From: Pirellula sp.
Lineage (GTDB): Bacteria; Planctomycetota; Planctomycetia; Pirellulales; Lacipirellulaceae
NCBI GenBank assembly: GCA_013822725.1
Contig: PNKX01000002.1
Location: 191,001-255,000, forward strand
Direction of reading: 5' to 3'
Length of the DNA: 64,000 bases
Shown here: positions 45,190 through 55,355 of the stretch, piece after piece
How positions within the stretch are numbered: position 1 is the stretch's first letter
Layout of the letters: each line of letters begins with the position of its first letter
Program-made: the position numbers and the translations under genes
Notes under the pieces: generated by a model
Told to the model about the DNA's origin: nothing
The model's database searches: none
Seen by the model: the letters and a program-made list of their open reading frames with translations, nothing else

Positions 45190-46995
45190 CTACACCCCCG
45201 CAAACGCCCGCATATCGGCTTCCATCGCTAGCAGCCGCTGGTCAAGCATCTGCTTCGCATCTTCAAGATTCGCCAACTGCTCCGGCGGTTCGTAGGTGAA
45301 CATGTAGAGCTTGATCTTCGGCTCCGTGCCGCTCGGCCGAATCGCGACGTAGTTCCCTTCGAGCGCCAAATCGAGAATCACCAAATCGCCGAGCGGCCCG
45401 TCGAACGGCCGCTTGCCGCCGGCGGCGAGCGTCACCGTCTGGTCGAAGTAGTCGCGAACCTGCACGACGGCAGCCCCGGCGACCGTCTTCGGCGCCGCGG
45501 TCCGGAACTGTTCCATCACCTCTTTCATCCGCAGCATCCCTTCGCTGCCCGGCATCTGCACCGAGACAGTCCGTTCCATGTGAACGCCATGCTGCCAGAA
45601 GAGATCGTCGAGCTTTTGGTGGAGCGTTTTCTTTTGCGACTTCAGCTTGGCCGCCAACTCGCACAGCAGCATCGCTGCGAGGCCGCCATCCTTGTCGCGA
45701 ACGTAGCCGCCAGCCATGTAGCCGTGCGATTCCTCAGTGCCATAAATGAACTTGTCGGCCCCTTCGCGATCGATGACGCCGGCGATCCACTTGAAGCCGA
45801 CGAGGTTATTGCCAAAAGTCTTCACGCCGTAGCTGTCGCCGATGCGGCGCGTGAGCTCGGTGGTGACGAGCGTTTTGACGATGAAGTTTTCGGGCGAGAG
45901 CTTGCCGAGCGTTTTCCGCGAGTCGAGCACATAGTCGGCCAGCAACGCGCCGATCTCGTTGCCGTTGAGCGTCAGCCACTGCGCGCCGGCCGCGGGCGTG
46001 AGCGGGGCCGCGCAACCAATGCGGTCGCAGTCGGGATCAGTCGCCACGGCGAGGTCGGCCCCGATATGGCTGCAGTGAGCGATCATTGTGTCGAAGACAT
46101 GCGGATTCTCGGGGTTAGAGACATGCCCCGGCACGTTCGGAAAGTCGCCGTCCGGCTTCGCATGGAGGCTGAATAGCTCGACATCCTTGAACCCGTCAGC
46201 GGCGAGCACCGGCAGCACTGCGCTGGCGCCAACGCCATGGAGCGGCGAGTAGACGATCTTCAGGTCGCGCGGGCCAGGGAGGGCTTGCGTCAGCACCGCT
46301 TCGACGTACTTCGGATCGATTTCATCTTGGCAGATTTCAATGCGGCCGTCGGCCACCGACGTATCGAACGGCACGCGCTCGATGGCGCCAACCGACATCA
46401 CCCGGTCGATCACCCCCTTGTCGTGCGGCGGCAACAGCTGCCCGCCGGTCGACCAATACGCCTTCACCGCGTTGTCGCTCGGCGGATTGTGGCTCGCCGT
46501 CACCATGATGCCGCACGACGCTTGCTTGTACCGCACGGTGAACGACAGTTCCGGCGTACTGCGGTAGCCTTGCAGGAAGAAAACCCGGAAACCGCTCGCC
46601 ACCATGATCTCCGCACAGAGCCGGGCGAAGTGCTCCGACCGATGCCGCGTGTCGTACGCCAGTGCGCACGACAGGTTCCCGTCGACGCCGAGTTGCCCCT
46701 TCACGTACTCGGCCAGGCCCTGAGCGCTCTCGCCGATCGTACGGTCGTTGATCGCGTTCGACCCCACCGGATACATCCGCCCGCGCCGGCCCCCCGTGCC
46801 GAACGGAATCACCGTCCAGAAGACGTCGTCGAGAGTTTGCCACTGTCCCGACTCGATCATCTCCGCCACCTGCGGGGCATACTCGCCGTAGCGGGCTTCG
46901 GTGAGCCAGGCGGTGATATTCTTCTGGGCCGTGCTGGTCAGTTTGCCGGTCTCGACGGCTTGGCGGACGAGGGCGAGCGAGTTGTCGTAGGACAT
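45190..46995 (-). CDS. Phosphoglucomutase/phosphomannomutase (phosphohexomutase family)
   Basis: ATG 46995 gives MSYDNSLALVRQAVETGKLT and 601 residues; the longer frame to 47313 is not needed. The family motifs are present: the phosphoserine loop GIMVTASHNPPSDNAVKAYW, the metal site ATDPDCDRIG, the sugar-binding loop EESHGYMAGGYVRDKDGG and the phosphate-binding RPSGTEPKIKLYM. The enzyme interconverts hexose-1- and -6-phosphates. The N-terminal 100 residues are a family extension seen in PgcA-like forms. It ends 71 bases before the uvrC-like gene on the same strand. Confidence 0.93.
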   Translation of the reverse strand: MSYDNSLALVRQAVETGKLTSTAQKNITAWLTEARYGEYAPQVAEMIESGQWQTLDDVFWTVIPFGTGGRRGRMYPVGSNAINDRTIGESAQGLAEYVKGQLGVDGNLSCALAYDTRHRSEHFARLCAEIMVASGFRVFFLQGYRSTPELSFTVRYKQASCGIMVTASHNPPSDNAVKAYWSTGGQLLPPHDKGVIDRVMSVGAIERVPFDTSVADGRIEICQDEIDPKYVEAVLTQALPGPRDLKIVYSPLHGVGASAVLPVLAADGFKDVELFSLHAKPDGDFPNVPGHVSNPENPHVFDTMIAHCSHIGADLAVATDPDCDRIGCAAPLTPAAGAQWLTLNGNEIGALLADYVLDSRKTLGKLSPENFIVKTLVTTELTRRIGDSYGVKTFGNNLVGFKWIAGVIDREGADKFIYGTEESHGYMAGGYVRDKDGGLAAMLLCELAAKLKSQKKTLHQKLDDLFWQHGVHMERTVSVQMPGSEGMLRMKEVMEQFRTAAPKTVAGAAVVQVRDYFDQTVTLAAGGKRPFDGPLGDLVILDLALEGNYVAIRPSGTEPKIKLYMFTYEPPEQLANLEDAKQMLDQRLLAMEADMRAFAGV

Positions 46996-47120
46996 AGGGT
47001 GGGGTTCCAGTGAGGGAGGGAACCGGGCTGGTTCGCTAATCAGCAGGTTGGCCTGGAAGGGCGATTTAACGTACACCATAGTGGAGCGAGGGGGAAGTTG
47101 GCGGACGCGAAGGAGGAAGG

Positions 47121-47148
47121 GCGAATGCGGAATGCTGAATGGGGAATG
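47121..47148 (+). repeat. 7-base array at the start of the cytochrome gene
   Basis: The units gcgaatg cggaatg ctgaatg gggaatg run contiguously. The proposed start codon (47125-47127) is part of the first unit. Confidence 0.65.
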
Positions 47149-48111
47149 GGGAGGAGCAACTGCCGCTGCGGGGCAGTTTGTTTCGTCGCCGTTGCTGCAG
47201 TGTTGAGTACCGGCGTGTTCGCGGCAGAGCAGGCGGGGCCGGTGAAGCGCGCGAAGCCGCCGGTTTGGTCTCAGGACGTACTCGATGAGTTTTTCGTCGA
47301 CGCCCGCGAGCAACTCGTCGGCGAGCGACCTGCCAAACAGACCGCCGCCGTGGTCACGACTTCAGCAGCAGGGCAGGGGAGTGCGGCCGCGGCCGGCGCC
47401 GAAGCTGGCGGGGTGGCGCCCTGGTCGCAAGTGATCAGCGGCGACGCGCTCGCGGCCGAAGTGAAACGGATCGCCGCTAGCCTGCGCGAACCATTGGCGA
47501 ATCCCGCCAAGTTCAAAAGCGGCGGTTACAAAGACTGCCGCGGCGCGTTCAACGAACTTGCCGCCCTGTTCGCAGTCATCGCCGAGTACGACGGCGACGT
47601 CCGCTGGAAGGACGACGCCCCGGCGCTCCGCGACGCGTTCGCCAGAGCGGCGCGCAATTGCAAAACGGGAACCGATGAAACGTTCGCCGCAGGCGCCGAA
47701 CTGCAAACTCAACTTGACGACCTCATCCGCGGCGAGCGTCTCGGCGGCAAGCCGGCCCCCGCGCCGGAGCGGTGGAGCGACCTCGCCGATCGTCCGCTGC
47801 TGATGGCCCGCATGGAAACAGCGTTGCAGGAAGGAATCTCGCCGGCGCTGTCCAACGCCCGCGAGTTCTCTCGCAAAGCCGTCGACGTCCAGCAAGCAGC
47901 GGAAGTCCTTTCGATGCTTGCCGCGCTCATCGATCGCGAAGAATTCGAGTACTGGGACGACGAGACCTTTAAGGGGCACAGCAGTGACCTACGCGCGGCG
48001 TCCCGCGAGTTGAGCCGCGCCGCAGCTGACGTCAACTACGAAGCCGCCCGCTCCGCCGCCGGCAGAGCCAGCCAAGCGTGCAGCGCCTGCCATGAAGGGT
48101 ATCGTGGGTAG
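47125..48111 (+). CDS. Exported cytochrome c'-like protein with C-terminal haem motif
   Basis: ATG 47125 has aggagg at 47111-47116, giving 328 residues; a TTG at 47098 is an alternative. A signal peptide follows (GAVCFVAVAAVLSTGVFA). The rest is mostly helical, and the single haem motif CSACH lies five residues from the end, the position found in cytochrome c' four-helix bundles. The preceding helix (YEAARSAAGRASQAC) also fits. The part before it (about 100-215) may be a second, haemless bundle (GAFNELAALFAVIAEYDGD, LQTQLDDLI). A role in periplasmic electron transfer or gas binding is possible. It is divergent from the mutase gene. Confidence 0.72.
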   Translation: MRNAEWGMGRSNCRCGAVCFVAVAAVLSTGVFAAEQAGPVKRAKPPVWSQDVLDEFFVDAREQLVGERPAKQTAAVVTTSAAGQGSAAAAGAEAGGVAPWSQVISGDALAAEVKRIAASLREPLANPAKFKSGGYKDCRGAFNELAALFAVIAEYDGDVRWKDDAPALRDAFARAARNCKTGTDETFAAGAELQTQLDDLIRGERLGGKPAPAPERWSDLADRPLLMARMETALQEGISPALSNAREFSRKAVDVQQAAEVLSMLAALIDREEFEYWDDETFKGHSSDLRAASRELSRAAADVNYEAARSAAGRASQACSACHEGYRG

Positions 48112-48119
48112 CGTCGACG

Positions 48120-48695
48120 TTACTTCCGCATGCGAAAAATTGCCCGCCAGTCCGCCGGCGTGGACAGCGCCGCCGTCGCCCCGCCATGGTACTCGCGTAC
48201 CAGGTCGATGCTGTAGTAAATGTGCGGATCAACGCCGCGCGCCGTTTCGAGCAGATCGCTCGTCCGCCGCCGTGGAGCAATCACAAAGATCATCGTATTC
48301 GGCCCCTCGGCGCCAATCCCCTGAAACGTCGTCGGGCGCCAACCCGCGATGCTCAACGCCGACGCAATCGCTCCGCCCGCTTGCGACGAGAACATGCGGA
48401 TCACGACGATGCCCATGGCAATCTTTCGTTCGATCTGAATGCCGACCGCGTTCCCCGCGGCGAAGCCGGCGCAGTACGCCAGCATCAACAGCGGATTCTT
48501 CTCGATCCCCATCAGCGCCTGGGCGACGGCCGTCAGCCAGACGAACGTTTCAAAGAACCCCAGCACTACCGAGAGCTTGACGCGTCCCTGCACCACCGAG
48601 ATCGTCCGCAGCGTGCCGAGCGACACGTCGATGATCCGCAGCGTGAAGATGACAAGCGCGGCGAGCACTGGGTGAAGCGTGACCAATGATTCCAT
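48120..48695 (-). CDS. UPF0316/DUF2179 membrane protein
   Basis: This 191-residue protein has three hydrophobic segments in the first half (LAALVIFTLRIIDVSLGTLR, VLGFFETFVWLTAVAQAL, NPLLMLAYCAGFAAGNAVGI) and a cytoplasmic C-terminal domain (PNTMIFVIAPRRRTSDLLET). This is the pattern of the UPF0316 family, in which DUF2179 forms the soluble end. Function is unknown. It converges with the cytochrome gene, with only 8 bases between the stops. Confidence 0.85.
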   Translation of the reverse strand: MESLVTLHPVLAALVIFTLRIIDVSLGTLRTISVVQGRVKLSVVLGFFETFVWLTAVAQALMGIEKNPLLMLAYCAGFAAGNAVGIQIERKIAMGIVVIRMFSSQAGGAIASALSIAGWRPTTFQGIGAEGPNTMIFVIAPRRRTSDLLETARGVDPHIYYSIDLVREYHGGATAALSTPADWRAIFRMRK

Positions 48696-48727
48696 CTTTC
48701 TTTTTGCCCTTCCGTCTCAGTTTTTTT

Positions 48728-48814
48728 GACAGGATCACAGGATAGCGCGGATCAACAGGATGGACTGCCTTGCTTCATCATCCTGTCTATCCGCGACATC
48801 CTGTGATCCTGTCC
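48728..48814. repeat. Inverted repeat, ACAGGAT class
   Basis: The left arm gacaggatcacaggatagcg (48728 on) pairs with the right arm catcctgtgatcctgtcc (ends 48814); units of about 10 bases recur in each arm. It lies upstream of both the UPF0316 and the thioredoxin reductase genes. Confidence 0.78.
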
Positions 48815-48910
48815 AGTCTTCAACAAGCGAGATGCGCGCACCTTCGACGAAACTCGTTGTATAGGCTGCCGCGATCCGTTCCATAGGCAGAATGTCGAGA
48901 AATCGCCGAG

Positions 48911-48939
48911 TTTACGCCCATTGGTCACCCCTCTATAAT
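48911..48939 (+). promoter_or_regulatory. Sigma-70-type promoter upstream of the thioredoxin reductase gene
   Basis: The sequence tttacg (48911-48916), a 17-base spacer, then a perfect tataat (48934-48939). The start codon at 48972 leaves a leader of roughly 25 bases. This is the best promoter-like match seen in the window. Confidence 0.6.
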
Positions 48940-48971
48940 TCCCGCTTACCCCAGCGGGATTGGGTGCAATC

Positions 48972-50048
48972 ATGACCGAGCCTGAAGGATGTGCGACTGT
49001 GGCTGAACATGTGGTGATTATTGGCAGCGGACCCGCGGGATGGACCTCGGCGATCTACACGGCGCGGGCCAACCTTACCCCGCTCGTGTTTGAGGGCGCC
49101 ATCACCGAAGAGAATCGCCAGGTCGGCACGCTGCCGCTGGGGCAACTCGCCCTTACCACGGAGGTCGAGAACTTCCCCGGCTTCCCGAAGGGCGACCTAA
49201 GCCACTATCTTCGCTCGGCTCTCGACGAAGAGAATCACTACCTCGCCGACATGCATCACCAGGAAGGCTGCTCTGGCCCCGAACTGATGCACCTGATGCG
49301 GAAACAAGCGCAGAACTTCGGCACGCGCATCGAAACCGACGACGTCGTGTCGATAGATTTCAGCAAGCGGCCGTTCGTCCTCCACACGCTGAGCGGGCAG
49401 CGGGTCGAAGCGCAGTCGATCATCGTCGCCACTGGCGCCCGCGCGAATTATCTCGGCTTGCCGTCGGAAGATATGTACAAGAACCGCGGCGTCAGCGCCT
49501 GTGCGGTCTGCGACGGCGCCCTGCCGCGATTCCGCAACAAGCCGCTGGTGGTCGTCGGCGGCGGCGATTCGGCCGTCGAAGAGGCCGACTACCTCTCGAA
49601 GTTCGGCAGCGTCGTCCACATGATCCATCGCCGTGATCAATTGCGGGCGTCAAAGATTATGGCGGACCGCGCGCTGGCCAATCCGAAGATCAACATTCAG
49701 TGGAACACCGAAGTCGACGAGGTGATCGGCGACGATGCGACCGGCGTCAAGGGCGTGCGGCTGAAGTCGACGACTGGCGATAATAAGACGATCGAACTCG
49801 ACGCGACGGGTATGTTCGTCGCCATCGGCCACACGCCGAACACCCGGTTCCTCGAAGGGCAACTTGAGATGACGCCCAAGAAGTACCTCAAGTGGACGGT
49901 GCCGTTCCGCACCAACACGAGCGTCGAAGGCGTCTTCGCCGCGGGCGACGTGGCGGACGACTACTATCGGCAAGCGGTCACCGCCGCCGGCAGCGGCTGC
50001 ATGGCGGCGATTGATGCCGAACGGTGGTTAGCCTCGCAGGGACTGTAG
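48972..50048 (+). CDS. Thioredoxin reductase family protein with a 28-residue insert
   Basis: ATG 48972 gives 358 residues. The FAD site is [20 protein letters not shown], the redox pair is Cys177-Cys180 in [11 protein letters not shown], the NADPH site is [20 protein letters not shown] and the C-terminal FAD motif is [14 protein letters not shown]. Thioredoxin reductase uses NADPH to reduce thioredoxin. Where the family runs FPGFPxGIxGPELMxxMRKQ, this protein carries about 28 additional residues between FPGFPKG and [10 protein letters not shown] (residues 74-101), including His and Asp/Glu residues. The gene has a sigma-70-like promoter just upstream. Confidence 0.92.
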   Translation: MTEPEGCATVAEHVVIIGSGPAGWTSAIYTARANLTPLVFEGAITEENRQVGTLPLGQLALTTEVENFPGFPKGDLSHYLRSALDEENHYLADMHHQEGCSGPELMHLMRKQAQNFGTRIETDDVVSIDFSKRPFVLHTLSGQRVEAQSIIVATGARANYLGLPSEDMYKNRGVSACAVCDGALPRFRNKPLVVVGGGDSAVEEADYLSKFGSVVHMIHRRDQLRASKIMADRALANPKINIQWNTEVDEVIGDDATGVKGVRLKSTTGDNKTIELDATGMFVAIGHTPNTRFLEGQLEMTPKKYLKWTVPFRTNTSVEGVFAAGDVADDYYRQAVTAAGSGCMAAIDAERWLASQGL

Positions 50049-50055
50049 GGTTTTC

Positions 50056-50130
50056 AGCCCCCGGCTCCGCCGGGGGGTAACGCATCGGATAGCCAACCGC
50101 ATCAAGCCCCTGGCGGAGCCAGGGGCTGCA
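50056..50130. repeat. Inverted repeat pair, AGCCCC(C/T)GGC class
   Basis: The sequence agcccccggctccgccgggg (50057 on) and agcccctggcggagccaggg (about 50105-50127) are self-complementary and also complementary to each other. The element occupies most of the spacer between the reductase and asnS. Confidence 0.72.
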
Positions 50131-50167
50131 AGCGCGCTTGGCGCCACATTGCACCAGGGATGACGCG

Positions 50168-51562
<1,395 letters not shown>

Positions 51563-51582
51563 TTGAACTAAAGAAATGCCAT

Positions 51583-51747
51583 TTAACACAGAGAAAAAAT
51601 TCGGCCCGCGAATCACGCGAATCTGCGCTAATAGTTTTGTTGTAAGCGAACGCGATAACGAGCCAATAACAGAGCAACTATTTCATTCGCGAAAATTCGC
51701 GTGATTCGCGGGCTGTCTTTACCGCATTCTGTGATCTCTGTGTTTAA
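51583..51747. repeat. Nested palindrome (TTAACACAGAG shell, GCGAATC core)
   Basis: The outer arms ttaacacagag and ctctgtgtttaa bracket inner arms 51605-51634 (cccgcgaatcacgcgaatct...) and 51682-51712 (...aaattcgcgtgattcgcggg). It fills the asnS-creatininase spacer. Confidence 0.75.
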
Positions 51748-51783
51748 GTTTCTCTGTATTCAAGCAAGTACCTGAGCCCAGCC

Positions 51784-52512
51784 ATGATCCTCGAAGAAAT
51801 GACCACCGTCGAAGTCGAAGCCGCACTCAAAACGTGTCGCAGCGTCTTCATCCCCTTCGGCGTCATGGAAGCCCACGGACCCCATCTGCCACTGTCGACC
51901 GACACGATCCAGGCCTACGACGCCGGCAAGCGCGCCGCGGCGCTCGTCCCGCTGTTCGTCGCCCCGCCGATTCCCTACGGCTACTGCCGTAGTCTGGGCG
52001 GTCACGTCGGCACGATTAGCGTCAGCGCCGAAACCGTGCGGGCGCTGGTCCGCGACGTCGTCCAGTCGCTCTACCAATCGGGCCTGCGGAACTTCATCCT
52101 CTACTCCGGCCACGCCAGCGCCCTGCAAATGGCGTCGATCGAGGAAGCGGCCGAGCGACTCCTGCGCAGCTGTCCCGACGCGAACATTGCGATCGTGCTG
52201 GAGTACGACGTGTTGCTAAAACGGATGGCCGGCATCATCGAAACCGCGGGCGACATGCACGCGGGCGAGATCGAAACTTCGCGACTGCTGTCGATCTGCC
52301 CTGACCTAGTCCGGACGGAATTGCTGCCCGAAGAAAGTGGCCGCGAAACGCCGAAGCCGCTGCTGGTGCGCGACGTACGCCGCTACTGGCCCAGCTCGGT
52401 GCTGGGCGCCCCGCGAAAAGCGACCGCGGAAAAGGGAGAGCGACTCGGAGCCATCGTCGCCGAGTATCTCGCCGACCTAGTCAAACGGATGGAAGCCTTC
52501 GAGCCGCACTAA
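51784..52512 (+). CDS. Creatininase-family protein
   Basis: This 242-residue protein shows the family metal sites: Glu and His in PFGVMEAHGPHLPLSTD, Asp in the same stretch, GGHVGTISV, the YSGHASALQ loop and Glu in DMHAGEIETSRLL. The family are binuclear amidohydrolases that open cyclic amides (creatinine, formamide-type substrates). True substrate unknown. It is transcribed towards a convergent minus-strand membrane protein. Confidence 0.88.
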   Translation: MILEEMTTVEVEAALKTCRSVFIPFGVMEAHGPHLPLSTDTIQAYDAGKRAAALVPLFVAPPIPYGYCRSLGGHVGTISVSAETVRALVRDVVQSLYQSGLRNFILYSGHASALQMASIEEAAERLLRSCPDANIAIVLEYDVLLKRMAGIIETAGDMHAGEIETSRLLSICPDLVRTELLPEESGRETPKPLLVRDVRRYWPSSVLGAPRKATAEKGERLGAIVAEYLADLVKRMEAFEPH

Positions 52513-52528
52513 GTGCTCGACATTCTAG

Positions 52529-52610
52529 CCCCTGGCTCCGCCAGGGGGTCGGTCGCCATACCAGTAAGCGTCATCCCGCGTAGCGCCCTACCGGCGGAGC
52601 CGGGGGCTAA
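52529..52610. repeat. Inverted repeat between convergent genes
   Basis: The left arm tagcccctggctccgccagg (52529 on) pairs with the right arm ccggcggagccgggggcta (ends 52610). The position between two converging genes suggests it could end transcription from both sides. Confidence 0.7.
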
Positions 52611-52613
52611 CAG

Positions 52614-52985
52614 CTACCGCTGCATCGCTTGCACGAGCACCGCCAAGATCGGCGCTAGGGCGCTGCAAACGGCAAAGACGAGGAAACCTGTCGGCGGCGG
52701 CGTGCGCCGCAACCGAAACACCGCTGGCAGTAGCATCAGCGACAAGAACCCGATCGCCGCCGCCGAGAATAACAGCAACTGGCTCAGCATGCGGGCCCCG
52801 GAGAGCTGCGGATTCGCTTCCGCATAAAGATGCGCCGCCACTGCGGCGATGTTGCAGAGGAAGACCGTCGTTACCGAGACGGTCCACGCCACGGTTGCGG
52901 CGTCGGAGGTGCGCGTTTCGCCCGGGCCGTGATCGACGTGCCGAACCTGTTTCTGACGCCGCGGTTTGATCTTGCGTTTAGACAT
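52614..52985 (-). CDS. Small membrane protein of unknown function
   Basis: This 123-residue protein has a very basic N-terminus (SKRKIKPRRQKQVRHVDHG) and three hydrophobic segments (about 31-50, 65-84, 98-117). No family was recognised. The start is ATG 52985. Proper membrane segments and a neutral codon pattern support a real gene, but there is no other evidence. Confidence 0.5.
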   Translation of the reverse strand: MSKRKIKPRRQKQVRHVDHGPGETRTSDAATVAWTVSVTTVFLCNIAAVAAHLYAEANPQLSGARMLSQLLLFSAAAIGFLSLMLLPAVFRLRRTPPPTGFLVFAVCSALAPILAVLVQAMQR

Positions 52986-53669
52986 CGCGAGGGCCGCCTC
53001 CTGCGAGGGAAGAGAAGTAACGGTTCACGATACGAAGTTTTCCCAAATTGGCAACTCCGTCCTGGGAATCTGGCCATTTCGTATGCAGAAGAAGACTAAC
53101 CGCCAAGGACGCCAAGGAAATGCGGGAGGAATTAAACCACGACGACACAACGAGCACGACAGAGCATCGAGCCAGCCAATCCTTATTCTCTTTGCATTTC
53201 TTTGCGCCTTCGCGCCTTTGCGTGAGACTATTCCGAAAGTCTCACGCAAAGGCGCGAAGGAAGGCGGGGTAATTCTCGCTTTCCTTGGCGAACCTTGGCG
53301 GTTCAAAAAAAGAACCCTCAGTGCAAGTCACCAGAAACAAGGCGCGATTGTATCGACGTCTGGCCAAGTTCCCGCCGATTAATTCGAGTCATCAAACCGC
53401 CTCGTGCAGTCCCATGAGGTAGATTTGCGTTGAAGTCGGTCTGCGTCTGCCGGTCGGCTTCCCAACTTATCCCGCCCCTTTTCAAGTTGCGGCGCTGCCA
53501 CGACGCTCTTCGGCCCCGGCCGAGCGGAGCGACGCGAGTGGTCGGCCCGCACTCGTCAGGCTTCGCTCATGGTCGGCGTTGCGTCGTTGGACGCGCGATC
53601 GATCGCGGCGCGGCCGCGCTATCCGTCCGCCGATTTGTTCTTCGCACCATCAGGCTCTCCACTACGGCT
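52986..53669. other. 684-base gap with a composite repeat
   Basis: It holds the composite palindrome 53098-53304. The following 350 bases have no recognisable gene; the open frame there (from 53430) is Arg/Cys-rich and only becomes protein-like at ATG 53670. Confidence 0.6.
53098..53304. repeat. Composite nested palindrome, copy 1
   Basis: The shell of 9-base units (aaccgccaaggacgccaagg at 53098) pairs with ccttggcgaaccttggcggtt (ends about 53303). Next inward is an unpaired accacgacgacacaacgagc module (53136-53160), then the 8-base-unit core tttgcgccttcgcgcctttg...caaaggcgcgaagg (53200-53260). The order and much of the sequence are shared with 55423-55659 and 60089-60322. Confidence 0.88.
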
Positions 53670-54305
53670 ATGGTCGAATTTCGATCGATCGACACGCTTC
53701 GCCAGGCGCTCGCGCCGGTGGAGGCGTTGCGAGGGGAACAATCTGAACTCGAATCGTGGGTCCGCGAATCGTTCGCCACGCTCGATTCGCTCCATGGCGA
53801 GCTCTCCGACTGGCAGCGGGACCTGACGCGGCAGCAAGCGCTGCTCGATCAGCGTCAGGCGGCCGTTGACGACGCCGGCGATGCGCTTACGCAGATCGCC
53901 GAGTACGAGGAGCGGCTCGCCGAGGCCGATCAGCAGTATCGGCAACTCGAAGCCGAGAATGCCGAGCAGCTGCAGACGCTCGAAGAGGTTGAGCGGCAAC
54001 TCGCGGTGGCGAAGGCCGAGCTGCGGGTGCTGCATCGTGACGGCCATGAGCATATCGAAGAACGCCGTCAGTGGCTCGCCGAGTTGCGCGAACTGCGGCG
54101 CACGATGGAGGCGCAGGGTTCGCTGCTGCAGCGGCTCACGGAGCGCCCGGCCGAGGGGGATGGGGACGGCGCCTCTGAGAGCGCCGTCCACGGGAGCGAC
54201 GGTTCCGAAGAGCCGGCGGTAGGCGACGACGACGTTGCCTGTCGCTCAGCAGAGCTGCGGCGGCGGGCCGATTCGCGCCGCGCCGCCCAGCGCCGGCCAT
54301 CTTGA
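53670..54305 (+). CDS. Coiled-coil protein of unknown function
   Basis: ATG 53670 is taken as start (MVEFRSIDTLRQALAPVEAL), giving 211 residues. Residues 25-165 are highly charged, with heptad-like Leu spacing (LTRQQALLDQRQAAVDDAGD, EYEERLAEADQQYRQLEAEN, ELRELRRTMEAQGSLLQRL), a long coiled coil. The tail is acidic then Arg-rich. It has no membrane segment or signal peptide. It is followed after 62 bases by another small gene on the same strand, so they may be an operon. No family was recognised; a structural or cell-division role would be a guess. Confidence 0.62.
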   Translation: MVEFRSIDTLRQALAPVEALRGEQSELESWVRESFATLDSLHGELSDWQRDLTRQQALLDQRQAAVDDAGDALTQIAEYEERLAEADQQYRQLEAENAEQLQTLEEVERQLAVAKAELRVLHRDGHEHIEERRQWLAELRELRRTMEAQGSLLQRLTERPAEGDGDGASESAVHGSDGSEEPAVGDDDVACRSAELRRRADSRRAAQRRPS

Positions 54306-54367
54306 GCCCCGTCGGCTCGTGTCTTCTAGCTCCCCTTTTCTCCGTATCGTTCATAGGCGGCTTGACA

Positions 54368-54730
54368 ATGGCAAACAACTTCAGCATGCATGGTCCCCAC
54401 CGACGCTCCTTGAAGCAAGCGGCCGCCCAGATTCCGCCTACGGTCCCGCTTGATCCCGAGTCGCGCGAAGCGAACGAACTGCTCGAAGCGCTCGACGACG
54501 CCATGTTCGAAGCGATCGCGGGCGATGAAGCGTCGCTCGCACGCGCTCACGACCTCTGGCAGCGAGCCGTCGCCGCGGTCGGCGGCGATCGCGTCGAGGA
54601 ATCGCGCGAGCAGTATCTGCGATTCGCCGTGGAAACGACCAAACAATGCGCCGCCGGTGAAGTCCGCGAGCCGGCGAAAATGCTCGCCGCGGTGGAGGTA
54701 ATCGCCTGGTTAACCCGCGGCGCGGCCTAG
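54368..54730 (+). CDS. Small protein of unknown function
   Basis: ATG 54368 gives 120 residues. The sequence is helical and acidic (ESREANELLEALDDAMFEAI, LARAHDLWQRAVAAVGGD, RVEESREQYLRFAVETTKQC). Its pairing with the coiled-coil gene 62 bases upstream suggests a shared process. No family was recognised. Confidence 0.62.
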   Translation: MANNFSMHGPHRRSLKQAAAQIPPTVPLDPESREANELLEALDDAMFEAIAGDEASLARAHDLWQRAVAAVGGDRVEESREQYLRFAVETTKQCAAGEVREPAKMLAAVEVIAWLTRGAA

Positions 54731-54750
54731 CGGGAGCTTAGAGCCGGGCG

Positions 54751-54840
54751 GGGTGGCACGCCCTAAGGTACTCCGCAGGGCGTGGCGAACCCTGTAGCAC
54801 GGCAACCACGCCCATCAGAGTACCTCTGGGCGTGCCACCC
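54751..54840. repeat. Inverted repeat, GGGTGGCACGCCC class
   Basis: The left arm 54751-54785 (gggtggcacgccctaaggta...) pairs with the right arm 54806-54840 (...gggcgtgccaccc). It is the same family as the palindrome at 28878-28946 but with longer arms. Confidence 0.8.
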
Positions 54841-54857
54841 ATGATCGATGCCATATT

Positions 54858-55355
54858 CTACCCTTCCGGATACTGCCGGCAGTACTCATACAGAGCCATC
54901 GTCGTCGCCGTCGCCACGTTGTAGCTGAACGGCAACCCCCACACCGGAATCTCCACGACGTCGTGCAGCAGCTTGAGCAAGTCAGGCGTCAGCCCTGTCC
55001 GCTCGTTGCCGATCACCAGCGCCGTCTTCCGCTGGAACTGGAAGTGGTGCATATCGTGCGAATCGGTCGTCTGCTCCAGGCCGACCAGCCGGTAGCCCTC
55101 CTCGCGTAGCCGCTCCAGCACCGGCGGCAGCGTCCGGCGGACTTCGATCGTGATCGTATCGGCCCCGTCACGGGCGATCTTGCGATCGAGGCTCGCCTGA
55201 CCGGTGCAGACAATCCGGTCGAGCCCGCAGCAACTCGCCACGCGAGCAATCCGCGAGAGATTGATGTTACTCCGCATCGGAGCGCACACGATCAGCAACT
55301 CGCGCGGCTGGGTAAGTTCGCGGAGGGGCTTATGACGCAAGTGTTCGAAGCTCAT
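54858..55355 (-). CDS. SpoU/TrmH-family RNA 2'-O-methyltransferase
   Basis: This 165-residue protein has the three SpoU motifs: NINLSRIARVASCCGLDRI (motif 1), KTALVIGNERTGLTPDLL (motif 2) and VEIPVWGLPFSYNVATATTM (motif 3), which form the SAM-binding trefoil knot. Family members methylate ribose 2'-OH groups of tRNA or rRNA. It has no N-terminal RNA-binding extension, unlike RlmB/TrmH. The target RNA is unknown. The length matches TrmL-like minimal forms. Confidence 0.9.
   Translation of the reverse strand: MSFEHLRHKPLRELTQPRELLIVCAPMRSNINLSRIARVASCCGLDRIVCTGQASLDRKIARDGADTITIEVRRTLPPVLERLREEGYRLVGLEQTTDSHDMHHFQFQRKTALVIGNERTGLTPDLLKLLHDVVEIPVWGLPFSYNVATATTMALYEYCRQYPEG

Noticed and set aside
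53025-53306. ORFs with SRKGAKAQR/LRAFAPLRE-type translations (also near 28.6, 55.5, 58.7 and 60.2 kb)
   Set aside because: These are translations of the palindromic repeat elements, not genes.
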